A DNA stretch of 64,000 nt from the NCBI GenBank assembly GCA_031629035.1, contig JAVLUG010000009.1, positions 1 to 64,000 of the forward strand. The letters run 5' to 3'. Below, piece by piece: positions 45,592 through 54,391 of the stretch (positions within the stretch are counted from its first letter, which is position 1; every line of letters starts with the position of its first letter). A model generated the notes under the pieces. That model made no database searches and was not told the DNA's origin. It saw only the letters and a program-made list of their open reading frames with translations. A program made the translations under genes and the position numbers. Source of the stretch: MVYY01 sp012517575. GTDB lineage: Bacteria; Bacteroidota; Bacteroidia; Bacteroidales; Paludibacteraceae.

Positions 45592-46158
45592 TTATACAGT
45601 CATAATTTCTTTTTCCTTGAGAGCAAGCATTTCATCAATTTTTTTAATATACTGATCGTGAAGCTTTTGAGCTTGTTCTTCTGCATCTTTTTCAACGTCT
45701 TCTGGAAGTCCTTCCTTCACCATTTTTTTGATATGTTCAATGGCATCCCTGCGGGCGTTTCTAATCCGGATGCGGGCTTCTTCAACTTCCATGCGTGCTT
45801 GTTTAACCAGCTGTTTACGTCTTTCTTCGGTCAGAGGTGGCATGGACAACCGAATGGCTTCACCGTTATCGGTAGGATTAATTCCCAAATCGGAGTTTAA
45901 AATTGCCTTTTCGATGGGCTTCATCATAGCCTTTTCCCATGGTTGAATCATGATTGTTTTGGCATCGGGAGTAGTGATGGAAGCTACATTGGCAATAGGA
46001 ACATGTACACCATAATAATCCACGCGAACTGCATCCAGAATTCGAGGATTTGCCTTCCCGGCCCGAATGTGAGCTAAAGTATTTTCCAAAAACTGTATGG
46101 TTGTTTCCATACTTTCTTTCGCTTCGTTCAGAATTGGTTTTACGTCTTGTAAGTCCAT
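45592..46158 (-). CDS. frr: Ribosome recycling factor
   Basis: Splits post-termination ribosomes together with EF-G. 188 residues, standard length. Family motifs: HIRAGKANPRILDAVRVDYYG, PLTEERRKQLVKQARMEVEEA and RNARRDAIEHIKK. Downstream of pyrH by 83 nt, the normal gene order. Confidence 0.98.
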   Translation of the reverse strand: MDLQDVKPILNEAKESMETTIQFLENTLAHIRAGKANPRILDAVRVDYYGVHVPIANVASITTPDAKTIMIQPWEKAMMKPIEKAILNSDLGINPTDNGEAIRLSMPPLTEERRKQLVKQARMEVEEARIRIRNARRDAIEHIKKMVKEGLPEDVEKDAEEQAQKLHDQYIKKIDEMLALKEKEIMTV

Positions 46159-46241
46159 AATGTTAATTTTTTTAAGATTCTACTTCCGAAAAATTTTTTA
46201 TCTCTGATTCTTTTGTTTTTTTACGACTAATTTTCTATTTA

Positions 46242-46952
46242 TCAGTTTTTTACAAGAGTGCCGATTTTTTCTCCCATTATTACTTTCTTTAAATTTCCGG
46301 GAACATCCATGTTGAAAACATAAATAGGCATATTATTTTCCTTGCAGAGAGTTGTGGCGGTCAAATCCATTACTTTCAAATTGCGCCGGTAAACTTCATC
46401 ATAGGTTATCTCTTCAAATTTCTCTGCCGAACTGTTTTTTTCGGGATCGTCCGTGTAAACTCCATTCACTCGTGTGCCTTTGAGCATAATATCTGCGCCA
46501 ATTTCTATGGCGCGGAGCGATGAAGCTGTATCAGTGGTAAAAAACGGATTTCCTGTTCCCCCGGAAATGATAACAATTTCACTTTTCTCTAAATATGAAA
46601 CGGCTTTTTGCTTGCTGTAATATTCTCCTACCGGTTCCATACGTATGGCGGTAAGAACATGCGAAGTTACTCCTTCGGCTTGCAAGGCGGAATGAAGCGC
46701 CAAGCTGTTGATAACGGTAGCGAGCATTCCCATTTGGTCGCCTAAAATGCGGTCAAAACCTTTTTTTGTTCCACTCAAGCCCCGAAAAATATTTCCTCCA
46801 CCAATCACTATCCCTACTTGAACGCCCATATCTGAAATTTCTGCAATTTGAGAAGCATATTCCTGCAACCGATTTTCATCAAGTCCGTATTGCTTACCTC
46901 CCATCAACGATTCTCCGCTCAGCTTTAACAATATCCGGTTGTAGTACAACAT
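46242..46952 (-). CDS. pyrH: UMP kinase
   Basis: Phosphorylates UMP to UDP in pyrimidine nucleotide synthesis. 236 residues, amino-acid-kinase fold: ILLKLSGESLMG, VIGGGNIFRG, GTGNPFFTTDTA and VMDLTATTLC. First gene of the pyrH-frr operon with a consensus promoter at 47026-47056. Confidence 0.98.
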   Translation of the reverse strand: MLYYNRILLKLSGESLMGGKQYGLDENRLQEYASQIAEISDMGVQVGIVIGGGNIFRGLSGTKKGFDRILGDQMGMLATVINSLALHSALQAEGVTSHVLTAIRMEPVGEYYSKQKAVSYLEKSEIVIISGGTGNPFFTTDTASSLRAIEIGADIMLKGTRVNGVYTDDPEKNSSAEKFEEITYDEVYRRNLKVMDLTATTLCKENNMPIYVFNMDVPGNLKKVIMGEKIGTLVKN

Positions 46953-47025
46953 TTTAAAATGTTTTTATGGTTCAAGAATATTTTATCTTTTCGTCATCTT
47001 GCACAACAAACAACTGATAACCTCA

Positions 47026-47056
47026 CAAAAATAGATAAATAAATGGTATTTACAAA
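47026..47056 (-). promoter_or_regulatory. pyrH-frr promoter
   Basis: On the minus strand TTTG (47056-47053), 19 nt, then TATTTTTG (47033-47026): a full consensus match. Leader of about 65 nt. Confidence 0.78.
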
Positions 47057-47091
47057 CGTCTGACAAGCAGAAACGCTGTAAATTTTGAAAA

Positions 47092-47382
47092 TTATTTTTT
47101 TCGTTTGGGGTTTTGTGGAAACCAACCTTTTTCCACCCTTCGTTTCTGTTGAAAAATTTCGCGAATGCTCCAGAAGCAAGAAAAAGCAAGAACGCCCAAC
47201 AAAATTGAAACAATTTCATTGATTACCAATAAAGAAGCAGCAGCACTTATCAAGCCTGCTATAAAAAATAACCACCAACTTCGGACTCCCCAATAATATT
47301 CGGCTTTTATCACCAGCGGATGGAAGATTCCAATCATTAAAAAAACTGCGATGCCTATCAATAAACCGTTGTAGTGTAACAT
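47092..47382 (-). CDS. DUF4491 family small membrane protein
   Basis: 96 residues with three hydrophobic segments (about 5-22, 35-55, 57-75) and a basic tail ending NPKRKK. FLMIGIFHPLVIKAEYYWG and the tail motif KGWFPQNP match the DUF4491 family. Function unknown. It is the nearest gene upstream of pyrH, but the pyrH promoter lies between them. Confidence 0.8.
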   Translation of the reverse strand: MLHYNGLLIGIAVFLMIGIFHPLVIKAEYYWGVRSWWLFFIAGLISAAASLLVINEIVSILLGVLAFSCFWSIREIFQQKRRVEKGWFPQNPKRKK

Positions 47383-47626
47383 TTAATTTTTTTTGACCTT
47401 TGAATATGCAAATATCGGAAATTAGTCGTTATTCTGCCAATTTTGATTGTATTTTTGTGCAGAAAATTTTTATTTTCGAATAGTGGTTACGCCTATTTTT
47501 CCAAAGATCAATTTTTTTTACAGTTTCTTTGTTTGTTGACGAACTTACAACCTCGAAAAAAATTATTCTTTTATCCGTTTTTTTGTAATTTTACGGACAT
47601 AAATGTGGAACTCAAAAAATAATTTG

Positions 47627-48382
47627 ATGCAAACCAAGAAATATTTTTATTTTCTGTTCATTTCTTTTATTTTAACTTCATGCACACATAAAACGTGGCA
47701 GGTAGTGGAAGCTAAGTCAGAAAAAATCTCTATCGATAGTACTACTGAAAAAATTGCCGACAAAGAATTTGAAGCAACCCTTCAGCCGGTAAAAGAGAGA
47801 ATTGATGCAGAAATATCTATGGTAATTGGATATTCGGCAGAAAATATGAAAAGTTATGCACCCGAAAGTCCTCTTTCCAATTTTTGCGCTGATGTCTTTC
47901 GACGTGCAGCTTCTGATTTTTTACATCAGGAGGTAGATGTGTCTGTTGTAAACCTTGGTGGATTACGAACTGAAATTCCCGCAGGTAGTATTACTGTTCG
48001 TAATATCTACGAATTAATGCCTTTTGAAAATGAGCTGGTTATTCTTTGGATCAAAGGAGATAAGTTAATCCAGCTTTTCCAATTTTTTGCTTCTGTTGGC
48101 GGCGAAGGTGTTTCCGGCATCAGAATGAAAGTGAAAAATGGCAAGGCAGTTCAAATTTTGGTTGGAACAATTCCGATTGATCCCGCAAAAATTTATACGG
48201 TGGCTACCAGTGATTATCTCGCCGAAGGTAACGACCAAATGACAGCTCTGTCTGAGTACGAAAAAATTTCGGGAACCGGTTTAAAACTACGAAATGTTCT
48301 CATAGATTTCATTCGGAATGAAACTTTGAAAGGAAATATCATACAATCGAAAATTGATGGTAGAATAAGTTTGGAAAACTAA
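47627..48382 (+). CDS. Lipoprotein with 5'-nucleotidase C-terminal domain
   Basis: 251 residues from ATG 47627, which gives a compact lipoprotein signal (KKYFYFLFISFILTSC); ATG 47603 is the alternative. The rest is the substrate-binding (5_nucleotid_C) domain of UshA-like enzymes: NFCADVFRRAA, VSVVNLGGLRTEIPAGSIT, YELMPFENELV and the late EGNDQM. It has no metal-binding catalytic domain; that is the next gene, 13 nt downstream. The two genes together equal one UshA-like 5'-nucleotidase with the domain order reversed. Confidence 0.88.
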   Translation: MQTKKYFYFLFISFILTSCTHKTWQVVEAKSEKISIDSTTEKIADKEFEATLQPVKERIDAEISMVIGYSAENMKSYAPESPLSNFCADVFRRAASDFLHQEVDVSVVNLGGLRTEIPAGSITVRNIYELMPFENELVILWIKGDKLIQLFQFFASVGGEGVSGIRMKVKNGKAVQILVGTIPIDPAKIYTVATSDYLAEGNDQMTALSEYEKISGTGLKLRNVLIDFIRNETLKGNIIQSKIDGRISLEN

Positions 48383-48395
48383 AAAACGATTTTTT

Positions 48396-49244
48396 ATGAA
48401 AACTATTCAAAATACTACAATTCTTGTTTTTTTGTTGGTGTTCAACAGTATTCTCTATGGAGGAGAAAGAATAAAGTTGACCATTCTGCATACAAACGAT
48501 ACTCACAGTCAGATAGAGCCAACAGAAAAATCAAATCTTCCTACTTCCGATAGAGGTGGTTATGCCCGCAGAATGGGAGTCATTCAACAAATCCGACTGC
48601 AGAATGAAAATGTGTTATTGTTCGATGCCGGCGATTTTTGGCAGGGAACGCCCTATTTTAATTTTTACAATGGCAGAATCGAAGTGAACGGAATGAACAG
48701 AATGAAATATGACGCCGTTACTTTGGGGAATCACGAATTTGACAACGGGATTGACACTATGGCTGCAATACTGAAAAATGCCCGGTTCCCTGTTCTTACT
48801 TCCAACTATCAGATGGACAGCACTGCAATGGCAACTTTGGTAAAACCTTATCTCATCATTCGCAAGGCTGGTTTGAAAATCGGTGTAATGGCTTTGAATG
48901 TCAATCCAAAAGGTCTGATTTTCAAAAACAATTACAAAGGGATGAACTATGTCGATCCGGTGGAAACGGCTATCAATATCTCCAATTTTTTAAAAAGAGG
49001 CGAAAAATGCGATTTGATTATTTGTCTGTCTCATTTGGGTGCTGATACACTTAAGCAAACACTTACCGACTACGATATAATCCGTAAAACCAGATATATT
49101 GATGTTGTCATTGGAGGTCATTCACATCAAATTATTACTCAAACAAAGGTAAAAAATGCGGCCGGTAAACCCGTAGTATTGGCTCAGATGGGGAAAAGCG
49201 GACTTTATCTGGGAAGAATAGATTTGGTACTGGAAAAAAGATAA
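48396..49244 (+). CDS. 5'-nucleotidase catalytic (metallophosphatase) subunit
   Basis: 282 residues with signal peptide (TTILVFLLVFNSILYGG). The calcineurin-like metallophosphatase motifs are complete: LHTNDTHSQIEP, DAGDFWQGTP, TLGNHEFDNG, CLSHLGAD and GGHSHQII. It lacks the C-terminal nucleotidase domain, which is the preceding gene. Periplasmic nucleotide salvage is the likely role. It converges on the next gene with 9 nt between stops. Confidence 0.9.
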   Translation: MKTIQNTTILVFLLVFNSILYGGERIKLTILHTNDTHSQIEPTEKSNLPTSDRGGYARRMGVIQQIRLQNENVLLFDAGDFWQGTPYFNFYNGRIEVNGMNRMKYDAVTLGNHEFDNGIDTMAAILKNARFPVLTSNYQMDSTAMATLVKPYLIIRKAGLKIGVMALNVNPKGLIFKNNYKGMNYVDPVETAINISNFLKRGEKCDLIICLSHLGADTLKQTLTDYDIIRKTRYIDVVIGGHSHQIITQTKVKNAAGKPVVLAQMGKSGLYLGRIDLVLEKR

Positions 49245-49253
49245 AGCAGAATT

Positions 49254-50228
49254 TTATTTATTTGTTGCAATCGGATGTGTTTGCATCAGTACGAAAGAGC
49301 CCACCAACATGGGCACTACAAAATTAACAATCCAAATAAAAGTACTTGCCAAAATTACTTGAACCGTTTGTCCTGAAAATGCTCCGATAACCAAAACCGA
49401 ATAGGAACTTCGAATAGCTGCTTCGGAAAAAGCCATCGAAGGAGTAAAAGTTACAAACAGGTAAGTGGTAGGAATGGCAATTGCTGCAGCCAAACCTGTA
49501 ATTTCGACACCAAAAAATCGCAACATCAGATAAAATTGGAAAGAGAAAACCAAATATCTCAAAAAAGAAAGCAGCAGAATTTTTAGTAAGTCGGTGAAAG
49601 AATAATCGGTCAAACAAGAAATGTAACTTATCCATTTTGCTGACGACTTTTTTTGTTTAATTCGCCCAACAAATTTGGGCAAAGAAAAATAAATACTACT
49701 CAGCAACAGCAAAATTACGCCCACCATTACAAAATATCCTAACAGATTACTTTTTCCCAAATACTCAGAGTCTTTGCTGTTCAGAAAAAAAATAACGGCA
49801 GCAGGAATGCCGCAAACTGCCATAATGATGTTTTGTGTAGCACTGTTTACAAGGCTTAACGTTACGCCTGCTTTCCTGTTTTCGGGTTGTAAGAAAGCAA
49901 TTCTACCGGCCACTTCTCCCACACGATTTGGTGTGAAAAAAGCAGTTAGAAATCCAGCCATAACACTATGAAAAGCCGAAGTTATATCTATTTTTTCTGA
50001 ATTTCTCACCAATCGTTGCCATTTCACCGATTCCAATAACCAATTGGCAGGCAATAACAACATTACACCCCACAAAAACCATGTTTTCCAGAATGATAGT
50101 TCTTTGAATTGAGAAATCAATTGCTCGTAATGTTGAAAGCAAATGAGCCGGTAAAGCAAAAAAATGAACGCCGCCGCCAGGCAACCCCACTTGAAAATGT
50201 TCCATCGCTTGGATTTTTCAGTTGTCAT
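49254..50228 (-). CDS. Lysylphosphatidylglycerol synthase TM-region (flippase-like) family protein
   Basis: 324 residues from ATG 50228 (a longer TTG start exists at 50267). About eight transmembrane helices. Features of the LPG_synthase_TM/UPF0104 family: the FLTAFFTPNRVGEVAGRIAFL segment and FVTFTPSMAFSEAAIRSSYS. There is no C-terminal synthase domain, so it is probably a lipid- or polyprenol-linked-sugar transporter. Operon with GtrA 51 nt upstream fits envelope glycolipid work. Confidence 0.8.
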   Translation of the reverse strand: MTTEKSKRWNIFKWGCLAAAFIFLLYRLICFQHYEQLISQFKELSFWKTWFLWGVMLLLPANWLLESVKWQRLVRNSEKIDITSAFHSVMAGFLTAFFTPNRVGEVAGRIAFLQPENRKAGVTLSLVNSATQNIIMAVCGIPAAVIFFLNSKDSEYLGKSNLLGYFVMVGVILLLLSSIYFSLPKFVGRIKQKKSSAKWISYISCLTDYSFTDLLKILLLSFLRYLVFSFQFYLMLRFFGVEITGLAAAIAIPTTYLFVTFTPSMAFSEAAIRSSYSVLVIGAFSGQTVQVILASTFIWIVNFVVPMLVGSFVLMQTHPIATNK

Positions 50229-50279
50229 TTTTGTGGGCACGGCTATATTTTCGATAAATTGAGGCAAGCTAATGTTGTT

Positions 50280-50801
50280 TTAAATGTTCGATTCTTTGTT
50301 TAATGGCAGGGAAGCGGTTTTAAATGTAAATTTCTTTTGAGCGAAATAACTGAAAAGAGTTGTTATGATGGTAATAAGCATTTTAGAAGGTGTTGGATAG
50401 AAATGGGCAAGCTCGACAAAGAGTTTCAATCCGACATAATTCAAACCCAGATTTATCATAACAACGAGCAAATACCGTCTAAGTTGAACATGTCCCCGAA
50501 GATAGGAAGCCGAAAAAGTTACGTATTTTTGTAAAAGAAAACCCGTCATGAACGAAACGGGAAACGTAATTACAAGGGCAGCAATGTGCGAACTCATGGT
50601 TACAAAACCCAAATGAAGCATTTGATGACGAAGTACAAAATTGTATACCACAAAATACAGCACCCAGTCGAAAACCATATTTGCAGCTCCGGAAACTCCA
50701 TAACGAAAAAACTGTAAAGGCATGAATTTACGGAAAGGCGGGTAAAAAAAATCGATCAATTTTGTAATCGAGTTTCCCAAGTTTCGAAGAATTTTTCTCA
50801 T
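50280..50801 (-). CDS. GtrA family membrane protein
   Basis: 173 residues from ATG 50801, with four transmembrane helices and the family's FFRYGVSGAANMVFDWVLYF start and an NLGLNYVGLKLFVE third helix. GtrA-like proteins are thought to flip undecaprenyl-linked glucose or similar carriers. First gene before the flippase-like protein. Confidence 0.87.
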   Translation of the reverse strand: MRKILRNLGNSITKLIDFFYPPFRKFMPLQFFRYGVSGAANMVFDWVLYFVVYNFVLRHQMLHLGFVTMSSHIAALVITFPVSFMTGFLLQKYVTFSASYLRGHVQLRRYLLVVMINLGLNYVGLKLFVELAHFYPTPSKMLITIITTLFSYFAQKKFTFKTASLPLNKESNI

Positions 50802-50873
50802 TAACAACAATTAAACGTTCAATTCAAGCGTTTTTTTCTTAAAAATAATTATCAAATATCGAACAATTTTGAT

Positions 50874-50881
50874 TAATTTTG
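50874..50881 (+). promoter_or_regulatory. Possible ksgA promoter element
   Basis: TAATTTTG matches TAnnTTTG, about 110 nt before the ksgA ATG. No clear -33 box. Confidence 0.35.
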
Positions 50882-50991
50882 TGGCGAAAAAATTTCTACA
50901 AAGATACGAATTAATTTAAATTCCATTTTTTAGTTTTTCTCATTTTTATTTATTCAGTTAAATACCGATATGTCTGACGATTATCATAGTA

Positions 50992-51771
50992 ATGACTTTA
51001 GTAAGACCAAAAAAATACTTGGGTCAACATTTTCTGAAAAACACGGATGTTGCCCGTCGTATTGCCGTCAGTTTGCCCGACGGCAGTCCTGCTTCAGTAT
51101 TGGAGATAGGGCCGGGCATGGGTATGCTTACTCAGTTTTTGCTTCAGCAGCCGCAAATTGATCTGAAGGTTGTAGAAATTGACCACGAATCGGTTGTTTA
51201 CCTTCAGCAACACTTTCCTCAGCTTGAAATTTTAGAAAAAGATTTTCTTCAACTTGATCTAAGAGAAATTTATTCTCATCCTTTCTGCATTATAGGAAAT
51301 TTTCCTTACAATATTTCCAGTCAGATTTTTTTTAAAGTCCTCGATTATAAAGAATTAATTCCTTCTGTTGTGGGGATGGTTCAAAAGGAAGTGGCCGAAC
51401 GGCTGGCTTCTCCTCCGGGCAATAAATCGTACGGAATATTAAGTGTTTTGTTGCAGGCAGATTACGACATTAAATACCTTTTTACTGTTGATGAAACTGT
51501 TTTTTATCCTCCTCCTAAAGTCAAATCGGCTGTCATCAGTCTTACACGCAAAGAAAATCCCGAAAAGGGCTATGACGAACAACTATTCAGGCGGGTGGTG
51601 AAAACTGCTTTTAATCAAAGAAGAAAAACGTTGCGTAATTCATTGAAATCAATTGTTCCCAGCCATCCCATGTATGCAGAGTCTTTTTTTGATTTGCGAC
51701 CAGAACAGCTTGATGTTAAAGCTTTTATAGAACTGACCAATAAAGTTGGCTCAGCTTTGAAGGGAAACTAA
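50992..51771 (+). CDS. rsmA: 16S rRNA (adenine(1518)-N6/adenine(1519)-N6)-dimethyltransferase
   Basis: Dimethylates two adenines near the 3' end of 16S rRNA (KsgA). 259 residues. KKYLGQHFLKN, SAM motif VLEIGPGMGMLTQ, catalytic NFPYNISSQI (NLPY-type) and the basic KTAFNQRRKTLRNSL are all present. corA lies 75 nt downstream with two small hairpins between. Confidence 0.97.
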   Translation: MTLVRPKKYLGQHFLKNTDVARRIAVSLPDGSPASVLEIGPGMGMLTQFLLQQPQIDLKVVEIDHESVVYLQQHFPQLEILEKDFLQLDLREIYSHPFCIIGNFPYNISSQIFFKVLDYKELIPSVVGMVQKEVAERLASPPGNKSYGILSVLLQADYDIKYLFTVDETVFYPPPKVKSAVISLTRKENPEKGYDEQLFRRVVKTAFNQRRKTLRNSLKSIVPSHPMYAESFFDLRPEQLDVKAFIELTNKVGSALKGN

Positions 51772-51786
51772 AAAAATGTTTTACCC

Positions 51787-51823
51787 GGTGGAAATAACCA
51801 CCACTGCTGACTTGCAACAGCAG
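51787..51823 (+). other. Two tandem small hairpins between ksgA and corA
   Basis: GGTGG/CCACC (51787-51791 and 51798-51802) and CTGCTG/CAGCAG (51804-51809 and 51818-51823). An A-rich stretch follows, so neither is a standard terminator. They may affect mRNA stability. Confidence 0.4.
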
Positions 51824-51846
51824 AAAAAAAGAAAGGGACAAAAATT

Positions 51847-52794
51847 ATGTCAGAATTAAGAATTTTTTACCACGAAGATGGGAAGCTGAAAATTTCCAAA
51901 AGTATCGATACACTCAAAAAAATCAACCTCAAAGATATTATTTGGATTGACATGAATGATGTTTCCGAAAATATAGAAACTGAGCTCGAACAATTCCTTA
52001 AAATTTACATTCAGGAGGATGAAGAAATTGAAGAAATTGAGATGAGTTCACGTTATATACAAACCGATGACAGCATTGTGGCCAACTCCAATTTTTTGCA
52101 GGACAATTATGCCATGCAGCCGGTTTCGTTTATCTTAAAAAACGGAATTTTAGTTTCGGTACGCAATGCAGAGCTGAAATCCTTTAACGAAACCGTAAAA
52201 AAAATCTTTGTCAATACCACCAATTTTCCTACCGGCTATCATGTGATGGTTTCTCTCTTTGAGACTCGGGTAGAGTACGATGCCGATATGATTGAAGATG
52301 TTACCGACCAAATCACCAATTTAAGTAAGAACTTAAATACGGAATCTGATCTCGATCAAGACATTCTGCTGCAGATAAAGGAATTGCAGGAAAAAGTAAT
52401 GATAATCCGACAAAATATTGTGGATAAGCAGCGCGTAGTTTCCAATATATTGAAATGCAATTTCTTTCCCGAAGATTTGATACCTCGTCTCAATATTATT
52501 GTAAAAGATATAAATTCACTGTTTGAATACACCCGTTTTGATTTCGATCGACTGGATTATTTGCAGGATACTTTTCTCGGGTTGGTAAATTTACAGCAAA
52601 ATAACATTATCAAAATTTTCACGGTGGTTTCTGTCATATTTCTTCCACCAACGCTGATTGCCAGCATGTACGGCATGAACTTTAAATACATGCCCGAGCT
52701 CGATTGGAAATTTGGCTATCCTTTTTCCATTTTGCTGATGATTACTTTCACGGTAGGAGTTTTAGTATTTTTCAAAAGGAAAAAGTGGCTATAA
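51847..52794 (+). CDS. corA: CorA family magnesium/cobalt transporter
   Basis: 315 residues. A long acidic and helical cytoplasmic N-terminus, then two C-terminal transmembrane helices. The selectivity motif appears as YGMNF between them, and the C-terminus is basic (KRKKW). The first loop has several Glu/Asp runs (EDEEIEEIEM). Forms a pentameric channel for Mg2+ in the family. Confidence 0.94.
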   Translation: MSELRIFYHEDGKLKISKSIDTLKKINLKDIIWIDMNDVSENIETELEQFLKIYIQEDEEIEEIEMSSRYIQTDDSIVANSNFLQDNYAMQPVSFILKNGILVSVRNAELKSFNETVKKIFVNTTNFPTGYHVMVSLFETRVEYDADMIEDVTDQITNLSKNLNTESDLDQDILLQIKELQEKVMIIRQNIVDKQRVVSNILKCNFFPEDLIPRLNIIVKDINSLFEYTRFDFDRLDYLQDTFLGLVNLQQNNIIKIFTVVSVIFLPPTLIASMYGMNFKYMPELDWKFGYPFSILLMITFTVGVLVFFKRKKWL

Positions 52795-52878
52795 TTTCCA
52801 AATAATTTTGGCTGATTGAGAAGAAAAATTATCAACATTCTGAAAATAAAGATGTTGGGTTATTCTCTTTCTCATTTT

Positions 52879-53244
52879 TCAACCCTTAAAAATAAAGTAA
52901 ACGGCCAACACCAGAAAAACAAATCCTATCAGATGATTTATTTTTAACTGTGCATTAAAAACAAAGTAAGAAAATAAAGTGAATACGATTAAGGTAATCA
53001 CCTCCTGAATAACTTTGAGCTGCACCAGCGAGAAAGAGCCTCCGTTTCCCTGAAATCCTATCCTGTTGGCCGGCACCTGGAAACAATATTCAAACAAAGC
53101 AATTCCCCAGCTTAAAAGAATAATACCTATAAGTGGCAATTTGCTGAACCACGAAAATTCTGATAATTTTAAATGTCCGTACCACGCAAATGTCATAAAA
53201 ACATTGGAACAGATCAATAGCGTTATCGTATAGAAAGATTTCAT
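52879..53244 (-). CDS. DUF486 (DMT-superfamily-like) small membrane protein
   Basis: 121 residues with four hydrophobic helices. FMTFAWYGHLK and ALFEYCFQVPANRIGFQ, then QLKVIQEVITL, match the DUF486 family, which is related to small multidrug transporters. Substrate unknown. Convergent with corA. Confidence 0.85.
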   Translation of the reverse strand: MKSFYTITLLICSNVFMTFAWYGHLKLSEFSWFSKLPLIGIILLSWGIALFEYCFQVPANRIGFQGNGGSFSLVQLKVIQEVITLIVFTLFSYFVFNAQLKINHLIGFVFLVLAVYFIFKG

Positions 53245-53598
53245 AAATATATTTGTTTTGAAAAAATAATCTTTGATTTTCGGAACGCGAAATTAGCAAA
53301 ATATTGGTATAAATGTATGGCTGGTATAAATTTTTATAGAGGCTTTAGTGCATGACCATTCTGTTGAAAAAAAATTTGCCTTTTTGTAAGGCAGAAAGAT
53401 CTTAACCCATCGAATAAATGCTCCCGAACAATTATATCATTTGTGGAAAGGATAAAAAACAGAATGGGAGAAAGACATACGAATGATTTCTCAAAGCAGA
53501 TGAAAATAATAAATATTTTTTGAATAATAATAATTGTTTATTGTTTATCAATAATAATTGATTATTTTTGCGACATAAAATAAACTCTTAAAATCAAT
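53245..53598. other. Intergenic region upstream of the DUF2975/XRE pair
   Basis: 354 bp. The right end holds the promoter and operator-like palindrome (53541-53570). The left two thirds contain a short GCCTT/AAGGC hairpin near 53380 and no recognisable gene. Confidence 0.5.
53541..53570 (+). promoter_or_regulatory. Promoter with embedded operator palindrome for the DUF2975/XRE operon
   Basis: TTG (53541-53543), 19 nt, then TATTTTTG (53563-53570). The spacer holds ATCAAT (53547-53552) and ATTGAT (53557-53562), perfect arms with a 4-bp centre, touching the -7 box. A dimeric regulator bound here would block polymerase; the XRE protein of the operon is the natural candidate. Confidence 0.65.
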
Positions 53599-54078
53599 AT
53601 GAAAAAAATTTCAATTGTATTTCTTCAGTCAGTTGTCGTGCTTATCGGGTTGGTTGCACTTGCCATTTTAATTCGGTTGCCCTTGTCCGAAGGAAGAGCA
53701 CAGAATTTAAACTTGTTTCGTATTTACTTTGACCCATTTATTTTATATGGATATGCCTCTTCGATTGCCTTTTTTGTGGCGTTGTATAAGGCGTTCAGAT
53801 TACTGGGAAATATCCGGCAGAATAAATTGTTTTCACCAAACTCGGTAAGAACTTTAAGAAGCATAAAATATTGTGCAATCATATTAAGCGTTTTAATTGC
53901 TATAGCCGGAATATACATAAAGATATTTCATAACAAAGGAGACGATCCCGCCGGTTTTCTTGCAATGTGTATCATAACTATTTTTATATCTGTTGCAGTT
54001 GCTACGGCGGTGACAGTACTCGAAAAAATCTTACAAAACGCTATAAATATGAAGACGGAAAACGACTTAACAATTTGA
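53599..54078 (+). CDS. DUF2975 family membrane protein
   Basis: 159 residues with four transmembrane helices (about 5-25, 45-65, 90-110, 120-145). SVRTLRSIKYCAIILSVLIA is typical of the family. DUF2975 genes are almost always followed by a small XRE regulator, as here (4 nt). Function unknown; a membrane sensor or anti-regulator is inferred from pairing. Confidence 0.8.
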   Translation: MKKISIVFLQSVVVLIGLVALAILIRLPLSEGRAQNLNLFRIYFDPFILYGYASSIAFFVALYKAFRLLGNIRQNKLFSPNSVRTLRSIKYCAIILSVLIAIAGIYIKIFHNKGDDPAGFLAMCIITIFISVAVATAVTVLEKILQNAINMKTENDLTI

Positions 54079-54082
54079 ACTT

Positions 54083-54310
54083 ATGCCTATTATTGTAAAT
54101 TTGGACGTAATGATGGCAAAGCGGAAAATGTCGCTCAATGAGCTATCAGAAAAAGTTGATATTACGCTTTCAAACCTTTCCATTTTGAAAACAAACAAAG
54201 CGAAAGCCATTCGTTTTAATACGTTGGACGCTATTTGCAAGGTATTAGATTGCCAACCTGGTGATATTTTGGAATACGTGCGAGATGAAGATGAAACTGC
54301 AGAACATTAA
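54083..54310 (+). CDS. Small XRE/Cro-type transcriptional regulator
   Basis: 75 residues, almost only a helix-turn-helix domain: MMAKRKMSLNELSEKVDIT, then NLSILKTNKAKAIRFNTLD and CKVLDCQPGDILEY. Matches the YozG-like group partnered with DUF2975. Probably represses its own operon at 53547-53562. Confidence 0.9.
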   Translation: MPIIVNLDVMMAKRKMSLNELSEKVDITLSNLSILKTNKAKAIRFNTLDAICKVLDCQPGDILEYVRDEDETAEH

Positions 54311-54391
54311 ATTTTGCATGCACAATCCTCATTTCTATACGAACGTATCAGAAATTTTCAACTCGACTATAGGATTATAAGTCAAAAATTC

